Shown in pieces: positions 15,366 to 23,810 of a DNA stretch of 64,000 nt. The stretch spans positions 30,370 to 94,369 of the forward strand of contig NZ_JAANNO010000010.1 in assembly GCF_011250645.1 (NCBI RefSeq). Direction: 5' to 3'. Numbering within the stretch: position 1 is the first letter of the stretch; every line of letters starts with the position of its first letter. The stretch is from Motilibacter aurantiacus. Its GTDB lineage: Bacteria > Actinomycetota > Actinomycetes > Motilibacterales > Motilibacteraceae. The position numbers and the translations under genes are program-made. The notes beneath the pieces are model-generated. The model was not told where the DNA came from, ran no database searches, and saw nothing but the letters and a program-made list of their open reading frames with translations.

Positions 15366-16667
15366 ATGGCTCAGTCTCCGTTCGGCCGCCGCGGCTTCCT
15401 CGGCCTGGCCGGTGGCACCGCGCTCGGCGTCGCCTCGACGGCCGCCCTCGGCCCGCTCGCGGGCACGGCCAACGCCGCGCTGGGCGTCGCGGCGCCCGAC
15501 ACCCCCTCCCCCGCGCTGGGCCTTCAGCTCTACAGCGTCCGCAACCTCATCAACAGCCTCGGGTTCCGCGTGGTGTTCGAGGAGCTGGCCCGGCTGGGAT
15601 TCAAGGAAGTCGAGTTCGCTGGTTACACCCAGGGCAACGCCGGCCCGATCACGATCCCGCAGCTCAAGCAGCTCCTCGAGGACAACGGGCTCAAGGGCGT
15701 AGGGAGCCACATCGGCACGAACGCGCTCGTCAACGCGGGGCAGCGCGAGCAGCAGTACGAGACCGCCCGCCAGCTCGGCCTGCCCTACCTCGGCACCGCC
15801 GACGACATCCCCGGCGGCAACACGACCGCCGGCATCCAGGCGGCCGCCGACCGCTACAACCAGGCCGCGGAGGTCGCGGCGACGTACGGGCTGAAGATCT
15901 ACCAGCACAACCACAGCAACGAGTTCGCCTTCACCTCGGACCAGCCGACGGTGCGCCGCTACGACGTGTGGATCAACAGCCTTGACTTCAGCAAGGCCGT
16001 CTTCCTCGAGATGGACATCCTCTGGGCCTTCGGCGGCGCCCGGAAGTTCGCGCAGCCCGGCGGCACCAACGGCGTCCCGCTCCCCAACGGCGCCTTCGGG
16101 TTCGACCCGGCCGACTACGTCGCGGCCCACCCCGAGCGCTACCACCTGTTCCACGTGAAGGACGGCCGGCCCAACGCGAACCCCGCCCAGGGCAACTCGT
16201 ACGCCGACGTCGAGATCGGGCTCGGGAACATCCCCTTCCGCGCCTTCTTCGACAAGGTGGGCGCGAAGGCGATGCACCACCCGCTGTGGGAGCAGGACGC
16301 GGCCCCCAACACCCCGGCTTCCGCGGGCGGCGCCATGGGCGCGGCGATGCGCAGCTACGAGAACCTGTTCGTGATCCGCACGCTGACGTGGCTCGACGAG
16401 CTGCGCGACCAGGTCGATGCGATGGTCGCCGCCGGCCGGGTGAAGGCGGCGGTCGGCGAGGACCTGCAGGGGCGCCTCGCGAACGCCGTCAAGCGCTACG
16501 AGGGCGGCCACGAGCAGTCCGCGATGGGCTACCTGGGCCAGTTCATCGCCAAGGTGAACAACCAGGTGCGTGGGGACGAGGAGGCCAAGATGCTCCTCAT
16601 GGCCAACGCCCAGGTCGTCCTCAACTGGCTGCAGGAGTCCGAGGACAAGGAGAACGGGGTCGACTGA
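15366..16667 (+). CDS. Tat-exported xylose-isomerase-like TIM-barrel protein with C-terminal helical (FIMAH-like) domain
   Basis: A 433-residue exported protein. The N-terminus has a twin-arginine signal (GRRGFLGLAGG) with cleavage likely after ANA. Residues ~45-300 form an AP_endonuc_2 (sugar-phosphate isomerase) barrel: LGLQLYSVRNLI, LARLGFKEVEFAGY, QHNHSNEFAF and FHVKDGRP. The last ~100 residues are a separate helical module (GYLGQFIAKVNNQVRGD) similar to the C-terminus of the amidase at 17171, probably a surface or polymer-binding domain of the FIMAH type. AGGA lies eight bases before ATG 15366; ATG 15357 is an alternative. A keto-sugar substrate is guessed from the fold only. Confidence 0.85.
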   Translation: MAQSPFGRRGFLGLAGGTALGVASTAALGPLAGTANAALGVAAPDTPSPALGLQLYSVRNLINSLGFRVVFEELARLGFKEVEFAGYTQGNAGPITIPQLKQLLEDNGLKGVGSHIGTNALVNAGQREQQYETARQLGLPYLGTADDIPGGNTTAGIQAAADRYNQAAEVAATYGLKIYQHNHSNEFAFTSDQPTVRRYDVWINSLDFSKAVFLEMDILWAFGGARKFAQPGGTNGVPLPNGAFGFDPADYVAAHPERYHLFHVKDGRPNANPAQGNSYADVEIGLGNIPFRAFFDKVGAKAMHHPLWEQDAAPNTPASAGGAMGAAMRSYENLFVIRTLTWLDELRDQVDAMVAAGRVKAAVGEDLQGRLANAVKRYEGGHEQSAMGYLGQFIAKVNNQVRGDEEAKMLLMANAQVVLNWLQESEDKENGVD

Positions 16668-16688
16668 CCTCGCGCTGGGGGACCCGGC

Positions 16689-17084
16689 TCAGGCGTCGGG
16701 CTCGTCGCTGAACAAGGTCAGCTGCAGCCCGCCCGGCGCCGCGAGCCGGGCGTTGAGCGAGCCCCACGGCGTACGCGTCGGCCCGGCGATCACGTCCGCG
16801 CCGCCCGCTGCCAGCGCCTGCGTCGCCGCTGCGGAGTCCGGTACCTCGAGCGCGACCCGGACGTGCCCTGCCACCCGGCGCCCGACCTCGACCCGGTCGA
16901 TGTGCTCGGCCTGACGGGCATCGAAGAGCTCGAGGCGGGCTCGCCCGACGTCGAGCAGCACGGCGCGGCCGTCGTCGGAGCTGTAGTCGGCGACGACGGG
17001 GAGCCCGAGCACGGTCCGGTAGAACTCGAGCGCGGCGTCGTAGTCCTCCGCGGTGACGACCAGGCGCAGCTCGCTCACGTGCAT
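16689..17084 (-). CDS. VOC/glyoxalase-superfamily protein
   Basis: A 131-residue single vicinal-oxygen-chelate domain: LRLVVTAEDYDAALEFYRTVLGLPV, VLLDVGRARLELFD, HVRVALEVPDSAAATQALAAGGA, TPWGSLNARLAAPGGLQLTLF. Such proteins act as lyases, dioxygenases or antibiotic-binding proteins using a metal at the dimer interface; the ligand cannot be read from sequence. It converges on the isomerase-like gene (22 bp gap) and lies downstream of the amidase, behind that gene's terminator. Confidence 0.9.
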   Translation of the reverse strand: MHVSELRLVVTAEDYDAALEFYRTVLGLPVVADYSSDDGRAVLLDVGRARLELFDARQAEHIDRVEVGRRVAGHVRVALEVPDSAAATQALAAGGADVIAGPTRTPWGSLNARLAAPGGLQLTLFSDEPDA

Positions 17085-17118
17085 GTCTCATCCCTCGTGC
17101 CGACGACCGGAGAAAGGG

Positions 17119-17160
17119 GCAGGCCCCGCCCCCGCACCGTAGTGCGGGGACGGGGCCTGC
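17119..17160 (-). terminator. Long hairpin terminator after the amidase gene
   Basis: GCAGGCCCCG and CCCCGCAC pair with GTGCGGGG and CGGGGCCTGC around loop CGTA, with one bulged base. It begins ten bases after the amidase stop on the minus strand. Confidence 0.8.
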
Positions 17161-17170
17161 AGCTCGCCGA

Positions 17171-20100
17171 CTACTTGTTCAGGCCCCACGTCGCCTCGTA
17201 CGCCTCACGGGCCGTGAGGTACGCGAGCCGGGCGGTCGCCTCGTTCACCAGCATGTCGCGGGCCTCCACGTCGCGGGCGTCGCCCTTGACCTGGTTCCTG
17301 ACCTTGTCCACGAACGTCTGCAGGTAGCCGATCGCGCGGGCCTCGCTGCCGAGGTAGTTCTGCTCGACCGCCTTCTGCAGCGCGGCGCCGATGTTCGCGG
17401 TCGTCTTGTCGGAGACCGTCCCGTCGGCGTTGAACCGCTCGACCATCGACTCCAGCTCGAAGAGCGAGATCAACGGGTCACCGGGGTTGCACAGCTCCGC
17501 GGTGAAGAAGGTGCTGCCCGGGACGCACCGCCACATCGAGGGGTTGGTCCAGCTCGGTGCCTTGCGGACGTTCGTCGCCTGCTCGAAGGCGTAGCCCGCG
17601 GCGAGCAGCTTCGCCTCGCTGAAGGCCGAGCCGATGAACGTCACGCCGATCGGGTTGCGGCCCGCGCTGCCCGTGCCGTAGCCGGCCGGGACGGTGAGGA
17701 CCGGGTAGCCCGCGCGGTCGGCGACGTTGACCAGCGCGCTGCCCGCGGGAGCCATCACGACGTCGAAGTCGTCGCTCGGGTCGCCCGGCGTGCCGTTGTC
17801 GAGCACCGTGTCGATGACGGCCTTGTTCGACGCCAGGCCCGCGGCCTTGTCCGCCTCGTACGCCGCGGCCGTGGCCGGGTCGGTCAGGTCGACCGCCTGG
17901 GCGGCGAGAAGGTCGCGCTGCTGGTACTTCAGGCCCTCGACCGGGTTCGCCGAGTTGTAGGCGACGACCTCCGCCAGCGACTTCGCACCCGTGCCGGCGG
18001 TGTCGGCGAGGTAGGCATCGAGGTCGCGCTCGAGCTCGCGGGTGACGATGCTCGCGGGGTTGGGGCTCGGGGTCCCGGCGGTCTTGGTGACCGTCGTGGC
18101 GCCGAGGCCCTGGACGGTCGTGACCGCCGCGGGGAACGGCGCTGCCGTGCTGCTGACGACGGCGACCCGCTTGCCGGAGAGCGCCGTCGGCGTGAGCCCG
18201 GACAGGTAGTCCGCAGCAACCGGGGCACCTGCCGTCGCGGGGTCCGCCGCGTCGGCGCCGGCCATGGCCTGCAGTGACAGGGCGGCGTCGTAGACGGTCT
18301 TCGTGATCGGGCCCGGCGAGTCCTGCGTCCTGGACACGGGAAGGACGCCGTCCCGGCTGACCCGGCCGACGGTGGGCTTGAGGCCGACGACGCCGGCCGC
18401 GTTCGCCGGGGCGATGAGCTGCGCAGTGTCCGTCGAGGACTCCAGGCCGACCGTGAAGGCGGCGAGCCCGGCGGCCGTCGCCGCGGCCGAGCCCGCGGAG
18501 GAGCCGGCCGGGGTCTTGTCAGTGTCGGAGGGCAGGAGCACCTGGCCGCCGAGCGAGGAGTAGCCCTCCGGCATGTTGGCGTCGACGACGCCGTTCAGCT
18601 CCGAGACGTTGGTCTTGCCGAGGACGATCGCGCCCGCCGCCTCGAGCTTCGCCACGACCGCCGAGTCGTTCTTGGGCATGGAGCCCTGCAGCGCGATCGA
18701 GCCACCCGTGGTGGGCAGGCCGGTCGCGTCGATCGTGTCGTCGAGCAGCACGGGGATGCCGTGCAGCGGTCCGCGCGTGCGGCCGGCGGCGCGCTCGCCG
18801 TCCAACGCCCTCGCCTCGGTGAGTGCCGCGGTGTTGAGCGACCGGACCGCCTGCACCGCGGGGCCCGCGGCGTTGACGGAGGCGATGCGGGCGAGGTACG
18901 CCTTGGTCAGCGTCTCCGCGGTGAGCGTCCCGGCGGTCATGCGCGCCTGCAGGCTCTGCGCCGACTCGGTCTCGAGGCTGAAGCCGAGATCAGGCATTGC
19001 GTATCCGGTGAGCGTCATGGCGTCGGTGTAGTCGGGGTTGCAGCTGCCCCGGTCACCGTACGGCTGCGGCGTCGCGGTGTCCGCGCAGCGGTACATGCTG
19101 GGGTTGACGTCGGAGACGCCCTGGGCCAGCTTCGTGGCCTGCTCGATGACGTACGCGACACCGATCAGGTTGCGCTCGCTCATGTTGTTGCCGTGGATGG
19201 ACACGGCCTGCGTGCGGCGGGTCGTGGCGTTGTAGCCCATGGGGATGGTGATCTGCGGCGTGCCCGCGGTCGGGCCGCTCGGCACGGTGCCCAGGATGGC
19301 CAGGACGTCGTCGCTCGGGTCGTCCGGCGTGCCACCATTGATCATGGTGTCCATGGCTTTCCACTGCGCCGCGCGCCGGATCGGCATCGCCTCGCGGTAG
19401 GCCGTCTCGTTCGGGCCGCCCGGCGTCGTCTCCGCGGCCAGCGCGTTCACGTGGTTCTGGTTGCCGAACTTCAGCGCCTGGTGCTCGTTGGCGTGGTTGT
19501 CCGCGACCTCCTCGGCCAGGCTCTTGATGGGCGCGTTCGGGCCGAGGTTCTTGTAGTACTCGTCGATCGCCTTGTGCTGCTGGTAGGCGCTCGGGATCGC
19601 CGGCACGGTGCCGACCGCGACGGTCGGGCGCTCGACCATGACGGCGCCCGCCGCGACCAGGGCGTCGTACGCGATCCTCGCGGGGGTGCCCTCGGCGAAC
19701 GTGCCGTTGTAGCCGATCTTCTTGCCCCGCACGAAGTTCAGGTCGAGCGCGGACATGTAGTCGGGCACGGCCTCCGGCGCGCGCTGGATCGACTGCTGCC
19801 AGTTCGGGCCGAAGACGGCGGCGTAGCCCGCCTCGTTCTTCGGGTCACGCCCGGCCATCGACTGCAGGTTCATCGCGGCGTTGGCGACCGTGCGGTCCAT
19901 CGGACCCGCGGTGTCCTGCGAGGAGGAGATCGGGCCGATGCCGTACGCCGGCACGAGGCCGACCGTCGGGCGCAGGCCGACGAGCCCCTGCGTGCTCGAC
20001 GGGCTGATGATCGAGCCGGAGGTCTCCGTGCCGACGACGAGCATCGAGAGCGCGGCCGCGCCCGCCGCGCCGCTGCCCGAGGACGAGCCGCTCGGGTTCT

Positions 20101-20686
20101 GGTCCGCGTCGACCGCGTTGAGCACCTGGCCGGTCAGGTTGGAGAAGCCCGACGGCTGGCTGCCGAAGCTGTTGGCGAACTCGGACAGGCCGAGCTTGCC
20201 GAGGATGACCACACCACGGGCCTTGAGCTTCTTGACGATCCCCGCGTCGTCCGCCGGGTAGGAGTGGCGCAGCGAGTAGTTGCCGTTCGACGTGTACATG
20301 CCCTTCACGTCGATCAGGTCCTTGAGCAGCACGGGAAGGCCGTGCGCAGGCCCGCGCACGATGCCCTGCGCGCGCTCCGCGTCGGCCTTCGCGGCCTCCC
20401 TGAGCGCGTTCTCGTTGAGCTGGGTGACGGCGTTCAGGCCGGGGCCGCGCTTGTTCAGCGCCTCGATGCGGTCGATGTACGCCTGCACCAGCTGGACCGA
20501 GGTCAGCTGGCCGGCCGCCATCATGCGCTCGGCGGTCACGCCGTCGAGCGTCTCGAGGTCGAGGACGGGAGCGGGCGCGGCGGCGGCGATGGCGGCACTG
20601 GTGGTTGCGGCGGTGGAGATGGGCACCGCGAGCGCGGCGGTGACGGCCATGGCCGCCACGAGAGAGCGGACGACGGGTCTGGGCAC
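17171..20686 (-). CDS. Secreted tandem amidase-signature protein, second copy catalytically degenerate
   Basis: A 1171-residue exported protein with a signal peptide (~1-37), two amidase-signature domains (~45-540 and ~575-1050) and a C-terminal helical module. In domain 1 the Lys-cisSer-Ser triad is intact: K122 in VLLKD, Ser in GSSSGSG (~201) and S225 in GTETSGSI. In domain 2 the lysine position is Asp649 (VLLDD) and the nucleophile position is Asp753 (GLESSTDT), so it should be inactive. The last ~90 residues (GYLQTFVDKVRNQVKGD) match the tail of the isomerase-like protein at 15366. GTG 20686 has GAGGAG at six bases. The substrate is unknown; an amide or peptide outside the cell is likely. 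Confidence 0.9.
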   Translation of the reverse strand: MPRPVVRSLVAAMAVTAALAVPISTAATTSAAIAAAAPAPVLDLETLDGVTAERMMAAGQLTSVQLVQAYIDRIEALNKRGPGLNAVTQLNENALREAAKADAERAQGIVRGPAHGLPVLLKDLIDVKGMYTSNGNYSLRHSYPADDAGIVKKLKARGVVILGKLGLSEFANSFGSQPSGFSNLTGQVLNAVDADQNPSGSSSGSGAAGAAALSMLVVGTETSGSIISPSSTQGLVGLRPTVGLVPAYGIGPISSSQDTAGPMDRTVANAAMNLQSMAGRDPKNEAGYAAVFGPNWQQSIQRAPEAVPDYMSALDLNFVRGKKIGYNGTFAEGTPARIAYDALVAAGAVMVERPTVAVGTVPAIPSAYQQHKAIDEYYKNLGPNAPIKSLAEEVADNHANEHQALKFGNQNHVNALAAETTPGGPNETAYREAMPIRRAAQWKAMDTMINGGTPDDPSDDVLAILGTVPSGPTAGTPQITIPMGYNATTRRTQAVSIHGNNMSERNLIGVAYVIEQATKLAQGVSDVNPSMYRCADTATPQPYGDRGSCNPDYTDAMTLTGYAMPDLGFSLETESAQSLQARMTAGTLTAETLTKAYLARIASVNAAGPAVQAVRSLNTAALTEARALDGERAAGRTRGPLHGIPVLLDDTIDATGLPTTGGSIALQGSMPKNDSAVVAKLEAAGAIVLGKTNVSELNGVVDANMPEGYSSLGGQVLLPSDTDKTPAGSSAGSAAATAAGLAAFTVGLESSTDTAQLIAPANAAGVVGLKPTVGRVSRDGVLPVSRTQDSPGPITKTVYDAALSLQAMAGADAADPATAGAPVAADYLSGLTPTALSGKRVAVVSSTAAPFPAAVTTVQGLGATTVTKTAGTPSPNPASIVTRELERDLDAYLADTAGTGAKSLAEVVAYNSANPVEGLKYQQRDLLAAQAVDLTDPATAAAYEADKAAGLASNKAVIDTVLDNGTPGDPSDDFDVVMAPAGSALVNVADRAGYPVLTVPAGYGTGSAGRNPIGVTFIGSAFSEAKLLAAGYAFEQATNVRKAPSWTNPSMWRCVPGSTFFTAELCNPGDPLISLFELESMVERFNADGTVSDKTTANIGAALQKAVEQNYLGSEARAIGYLQTFVDKVRNQVKGDARDVEARDMLVNEATARLAYLTAREAYEATWGLNK

Positions 20687-20788
20687 TACGGCTCCTCAGC
20701 AAGGGCGGGAAAGCGGCCCGATCGTGCCGAGGCGCTGTTTCGCCCGCGTGAAGCCGCGAATTCCGTCCCGTGAAGCCGTTGGCGAGTC

Positions 20789-21280
20789 TCAGGCCACGAG
20801 CAACGAGCCGGCATGCCGGCGCATCAGCAGGCGCGGGACGCTCGGGGCGAGCAGGTGCACCAGGCGCCGCCGGAGCGTACGCCGCGGGCAGCCGACGACG
20901 ATGACCGCGGCGTTCAACTGGGCGGCCAGCTCGTCGAGCGCGGCTCCGACCGGGCCGGACAGGACGACGAAGCGCCAGCGCACCTCCTCGAGCTCGAAGA
21001 GGGCGGCGAGCTGCTGCTCCATCTCGCGGACCTGGAGCTCCTCGGCCTCCTGCAGCACGAACCCGGCCCCCATGAGGCCGGCGAACGAGTGCACGGGGGA
21101 GGGTGTCGGGACGTGCGCCGCGACGACGGTCGCCCCGAGCTCGCGAGCGGTGCCGGCGGCTGCCAGCGCGGCGCAGCGCGACGACCGGCTGCCGTCGACC
21201 CCCACCACGACCACCGGGCCGTACGGCCCGTTGCCGGCCAGGCCGTCGTCCTCGCTGCGACGCTGCAGCCACTCGCTCAT
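20789..21280 (-). CDS. Universal stress protein (UspA family)
   Basis: A 163-residue single Usp domain. VVVVGVDGSRSSRCAALAAAGTARELGATVVAAHV begins the fold, and AAVIVVGCPRRTLRRRLVHLLAPSVPRLLMRRHAGSLLVA ends it. The classic ATP-binding G-2x-G-9x-G-S/T pattern is altered here (GCPRRTLRRR), so nucleotide binding is uncertain. ATG 21280 has GGAGG at seven bases; frames continuing upstream are not conserved. A role in stress survival is inferred from the family. Confidence 0.88.
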   Translation of the reverse strand: MSEWLQRRSEDDGLAGNGPYGPVVVVGVDGSRSSRCAALAAAGTARELGATVVAAHVPTPSPVHSFAGLMGAGFVLQEAEELQVREMEQQLAALFELEEVRWRFVVLSGPVGAALDELAAQLNAAVIVVGCPRRTLRRRLVHLLAPSVPRLLMRRHAGSLLVA

Positions 21281-21407
21281 CGCGCCCTCCTGGAAGGGAC
21301 ATCCCACGTGCCTTGCCAGGCTATGCGCACGATCGCGCGCAGCACGTCGCGTGACGCGATCGTGACCTCGACGGCGCCCGCCGGGCTGCCCGCCGGCGCC
21401 GGTGGGG

Positions 21408-22094
21408 CTACTCCTGCACCGGTGTGCCGCCGTCCGCGGGCTGCATGCGCCGCACGTACGCGTCGAGCAGCGTCGAGTCGGCCAGCAGCCCCTGGGTGTA
21501 GAGCTCGAGCGCGGGCAGCGCGAACGTCCGGTAGTAGGCCTGCAGCGCTCCGGCGAGGTCGCCGTCGACGGGCGGGTGACGGCGCAGGTGGACGAGGAGG
21601 GCGCCGATGCCGACGTAGCCGAGGTACTGCGCCCGCGCGGCCTCGTCCCGGCTCCTGCGCAGCCGCCCCTCGGCCACGCCCTCGCGCAGGTATGCCTGGG
21701 CGTCCTCGACCATGCGGTCGAAGAGCCGGGCGGCGAGGTCGCCACCGGCGAGCAGCGCGTGGACGACGTAGCCGACGACGGGGACGTACTCCTCGATCGA
21801 GGCCAGCGCGGAGAGCAGGCTCGTGGGGTCCCCGCGGGTGAGGGTGGTCGTCCGGGCCTCGCGGACGATCCGCAGCACCTCGTCGTCGCACTCGGCACGA
21901 AGGCCAGCCTTGCTACCGAAGTGGTGGATCACCAGTGCCGGGCTTACGCCTGCGGCTGCTGCGATGGCGCGCAGCGACGCGTCGAACCCCTCGCGCCCGA
22001 ACTGCCGAATAGCGATGTCACGTATCCGCGCCCGGGCCGACGCGTCCGTGCCTTTCACCGGGTCAACTTGCACAGTCGCGGCCGCTGCCGTCAA
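21408..22094 (-). CDS. TetR-family transcriptional regulator
   Basis: A protein of up to 228 residues with an N-terminal TetR HTH: ARIRDIAIRQFGREGFDASLRAIAAAAGVSPALVIHHFGSKAGLRAECD. The C-terminal half is the usual variable ligand-binding helical bundle. The annotated TTG start at 22094 is weak; GTG 22073 or GTG 22058 are likely alternatives, since homology begins at ARARIRDIA. It follows the CDF exporter gene by a few bases in the same direction, so it may be co-transcribed with cmtR and the exporter. Confidence 0.88.
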   Translation of the reverse strand: MTAAAATVQVDPVKGTDASARARIRDIAIRQFGREGFDASLRAIAAAAGVSPALVIHHFGSKAGLRAECDDEVLRIVREARTTTLTRGDPTSLLSALASIEEYVPVVGYVVHALLAGGDLAARLFDRMVEDAQAYLREGVAEGRLRRSRDEAARAQYLGYVGIGALLVHLRRHPPVDGDLAGALQAYYRTFALPALELYTQGLLADSTLLDAYVRRMQPADGGTPVQE

Positions 22095-22100
22095 GCCGGG

Positions 22101-23048
22101 TCAGTGGTGGACGGCGTCCTCGTGGGCACGGTGGCCCGCCGGCTCGAGCTGGAACGTGCTGTGCTCGACGTCGAAGTGCTCGGCCAGGCAGTCGCGCAGC
22201 GTGTCGAGGATGCTGGCCTCGCACCCCTGGGCTGCTCCCGCGCAGTCGGGCGTGGACCGCCCCGGCTCCACCACGATGTGGGCGCTCATGACCGGCAGGC
22301 CGCTGGTGATGGTCCAGACGTGCAGGTCGTGCACGTCGAGCACCCCCGGCGTCCGCAGGATGTGGTCGCGCACGTGGCCCACGTCGACGCCGCGCGGAGT
22401 CGCCTCCAGCAGCACGTCGATCGCCTCGCGCAGCAGCGACCACGTGCGCGGGAGGATCATCAGCGCCACCGCGACCGAGGCCACCGCGTCCGCCCGGCGC
22501 AAGCCGGTGGTGAGCAGGACGACGGCGGCCACGATGACCGCGGCCGAGCCGAGCAGGTCCCCGAGCACCTCGAGGTAGGCGCCGCGGACGTTCAGGCTCT
22601 CCTTGGCCCCGCGCGACAGCAGCAGCAGGCCGACGGCGTTGGCCACCAGGCCGACCAGCGCGAACGCGAGCATCGTGCCGCCCGCGACCTCGGGCGGGTC
22701 GGACCAGCGCCGCCCGGCCTCGATCAGCACGAAGACGGCGACCACCGCGAGCAGCGTCGCGTTGACCACGGCGGCGAGGATCTCCAGCCGCAGGTAGCCG
22801 AAGGTGCGCTGGGTCGTGGCCGGCATGGACGCGAAGGTGACGGCGAGCACGGCGATGAGCAGCCCGGCGGCGTCGGTGAAGGCGTGCCCGGCGTCCGCGA
22901 GCAGCGCGAGGCTGCCCGAGAGCACGCCCCCGATGACCTGGACGACCACGACCGTGGCCGTGATCGCCAGGACGACGAGCAGCCGCGCGCGGTGCGCCTG
23001 CGCCGAGCCGTGGCCGTGGCCGTGGCCGTGCGAGTGCCCCGCGCCCAC
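22101..23048 (-). CDS. Cation diffusion facilitator (CDF) heavy-metal exporter
   Basis: A 315-residue inner-membrane CDF transporter. A His-rich N-terminus (GHSHGHGHGHG) is followed by six helices. LLADAGHAFTDAAGL in helix II and YLEVLGDLLGSAAVI in helix V carry the HxxxD-type metal sites, and a cytoplasmic domain contains VHDLHVWTITSGLPVMSAHI. The family exports Zn2+, Cd2+ and related ions in exchange for protons. The GTG start is one base after the cmtR stop, so sensor and exporter form an operon; with a CmtR-type sensor, Cd2+/Pb2+ or Zn2+ are the likely cargo. Confidence 0.92.
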   Translation of the reverse strand: MGAGHSHGHGHGHGSAQAHRARLLVVLAITATVVVVQVIGGVLSGSLALLADAGHAFTDAAGLLIAVLAVTFASMPATTQRTFGYLRLEILAAVVNATLLAVVAVFVLIEAGRRWSDPPEVAGGTMLAFALVGLVANAVGLLLLSRGAKESLNVRGAYLEVLGDLLGSAAVIVAAVVLLTTGLRRADAVASVAVALMILPRTWSLLREAIDVLLEATPRGVDVGHVRDHILRTPGVLDVHDLHVWTITSGLPVMSAHIVVEPGRSTPDCAGAAQGCEASILDTLRDCLAEHFDVEHSTFQLEPAGHRAHEDAVHH

Positions 23049-23049
23049 G

Positions 23050-23355
23050 TCAGGCGCTCTCGCAGTCGACGGCGATGACGACCTCGAGCAGGTCGGCCAG
23101 CGCGTGGGTGAGGTGGCCGTCGACGAGCTCGTAGCGGACCTGGCGTCCCTCCGGCGTGCCGACCACCAGGCCGCAGCCGCGCAGGCAGGTCAGGTGGTTG
23201 GAGACGTTGGATCGGCTGAGGCCGAGCTCGGCCGCCAGCTGCGCCGGGTACGCCGGCCCGTCGGCCAGCGCGACGAGGATCCGCGACCGGGTGGGGTCGG
23301 CCAGGGCACGCCCCAGCCGGGTCAGCACGGCGGTCCGGGTCTCGAGCGTCAGCAC
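23050..23355 (-). CDS. cmtR: ArsR/SmtB metal sensor, CmtR type
   Basis: A 101-residue winged-helix repressor. From MLTLETR onward it parallels mycobacterial CmtR, including GRALADPTRSRILVALADG, the recognition helix SRSNVSNHLTCLRGCGLV and PEGRQVRYEL. Cys57 and Cys61 stand exactly where CmtR places its alpha-4R Cd/Pb-binding cysteines, and a third Cys is at 98 near the C-terminus (CmtR uses Cys102). Metal binding should release it from DNA and derepress the adjacent CDF gene. The GTG start has no ribosome site but lies six bases after a TATCTT -10 element, suggesting leaderless translation. Confidence 0.88.
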   Translation of the reverse strand: MLTLETRTAVLTRLGRALADPTRSRILVALADGPAYPAQLAAELGLSRSNVSNHLTCLRGCGLVVGTPEGRQVRYELVDGHLTHALADLLEVVIAVDCESA

Positions 23356-23361
23356 GGTCAG

Positions 23362-23392
23362 AAGATACAGCCGTCGCTGAACCGTGCGCCAA
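23362..23392 (-). promoter_or_regulatory. Candidate leaderless promoter of cmtR
   Basis: TATCTT (23367-23362) is a good -10; TTGGCG (23392-23387) is a weaker -35 with 19-base spacing. Transcription would begin at or within a base or two of the cmtR GTG. The region between the boxes is also where CmtR autorepression would be expected. Confidence 0.45.
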
Positions 23393-23429
23393 CCCTGCCG
23401 CACGGCCCGCCACACCTCGACAGGGGCGC

Positions 23430-23810
23430 TCAGGCCGGGCGCTCCTCGCCCTCGCGCACGGCCGGCGCGGCGTTCCGCCGTGCCCTCCGGCCGCGCGCCA
23501 CCTCGGTGGCGAGGGCGTCGAGCGGCTGGTCGAAGCCCCCCAGCGGATCGGCGAGCGCGGCGAGCCACGCCTGCGCGGCGCACAGGCCCTCCGGCTCGAG
23601 TGAGTAGAGGCGTCGCGTGCCCTCGGCCCGCACCGCGACCAGCCCGGCCTCGCGGAGCACCCGCAGGTGCTGGGAGACGCTGGGCTGAGTGATGGGTGCC
23701 TGCGCCTGCAGCGAGGACACGATGGCCCCCGCCGGCTGCTCGCCGGCGGCCAGCAGGCCGAGGATGCGCCGCCGCGTGCCGTCCCCGAGGGCCTCGAACA
23801 CGGCGTCCAC
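23430..23810 (-). CDS. ArsR-family regulator paired with an SRPBCC protein
   Basis: A 126-residue winged helix: FEALGDGTRRRILGLLAAGEQPAGAI, then PSVSQHLRVLREAGLVAVRAEGTRRLYSL. It lacks the metal-binding cysteines of ArsR/CmtR and belongs to the large group encoded next to AHSA1/SRPBCC genes, where it represses its own operon. The GTG directly abuts the stop of the SRPBCC gene (TGAGTG), so translation is coupled. A Pro/Arg-rich tail of about 25 residues is not part of the fold. Confidence 0.9.
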   Translation of the reverse strand: MDAVFEALGDGTRRRILGLLAAGEQPAGAIVSSLQAQAPITQPSVSQHLRVLREAGLVAVRAEGTRRLYSLEPEGLCAAQAWLAALADPLGGFDQPLDALATEVARGRRARRNAAPAVREGEERPA

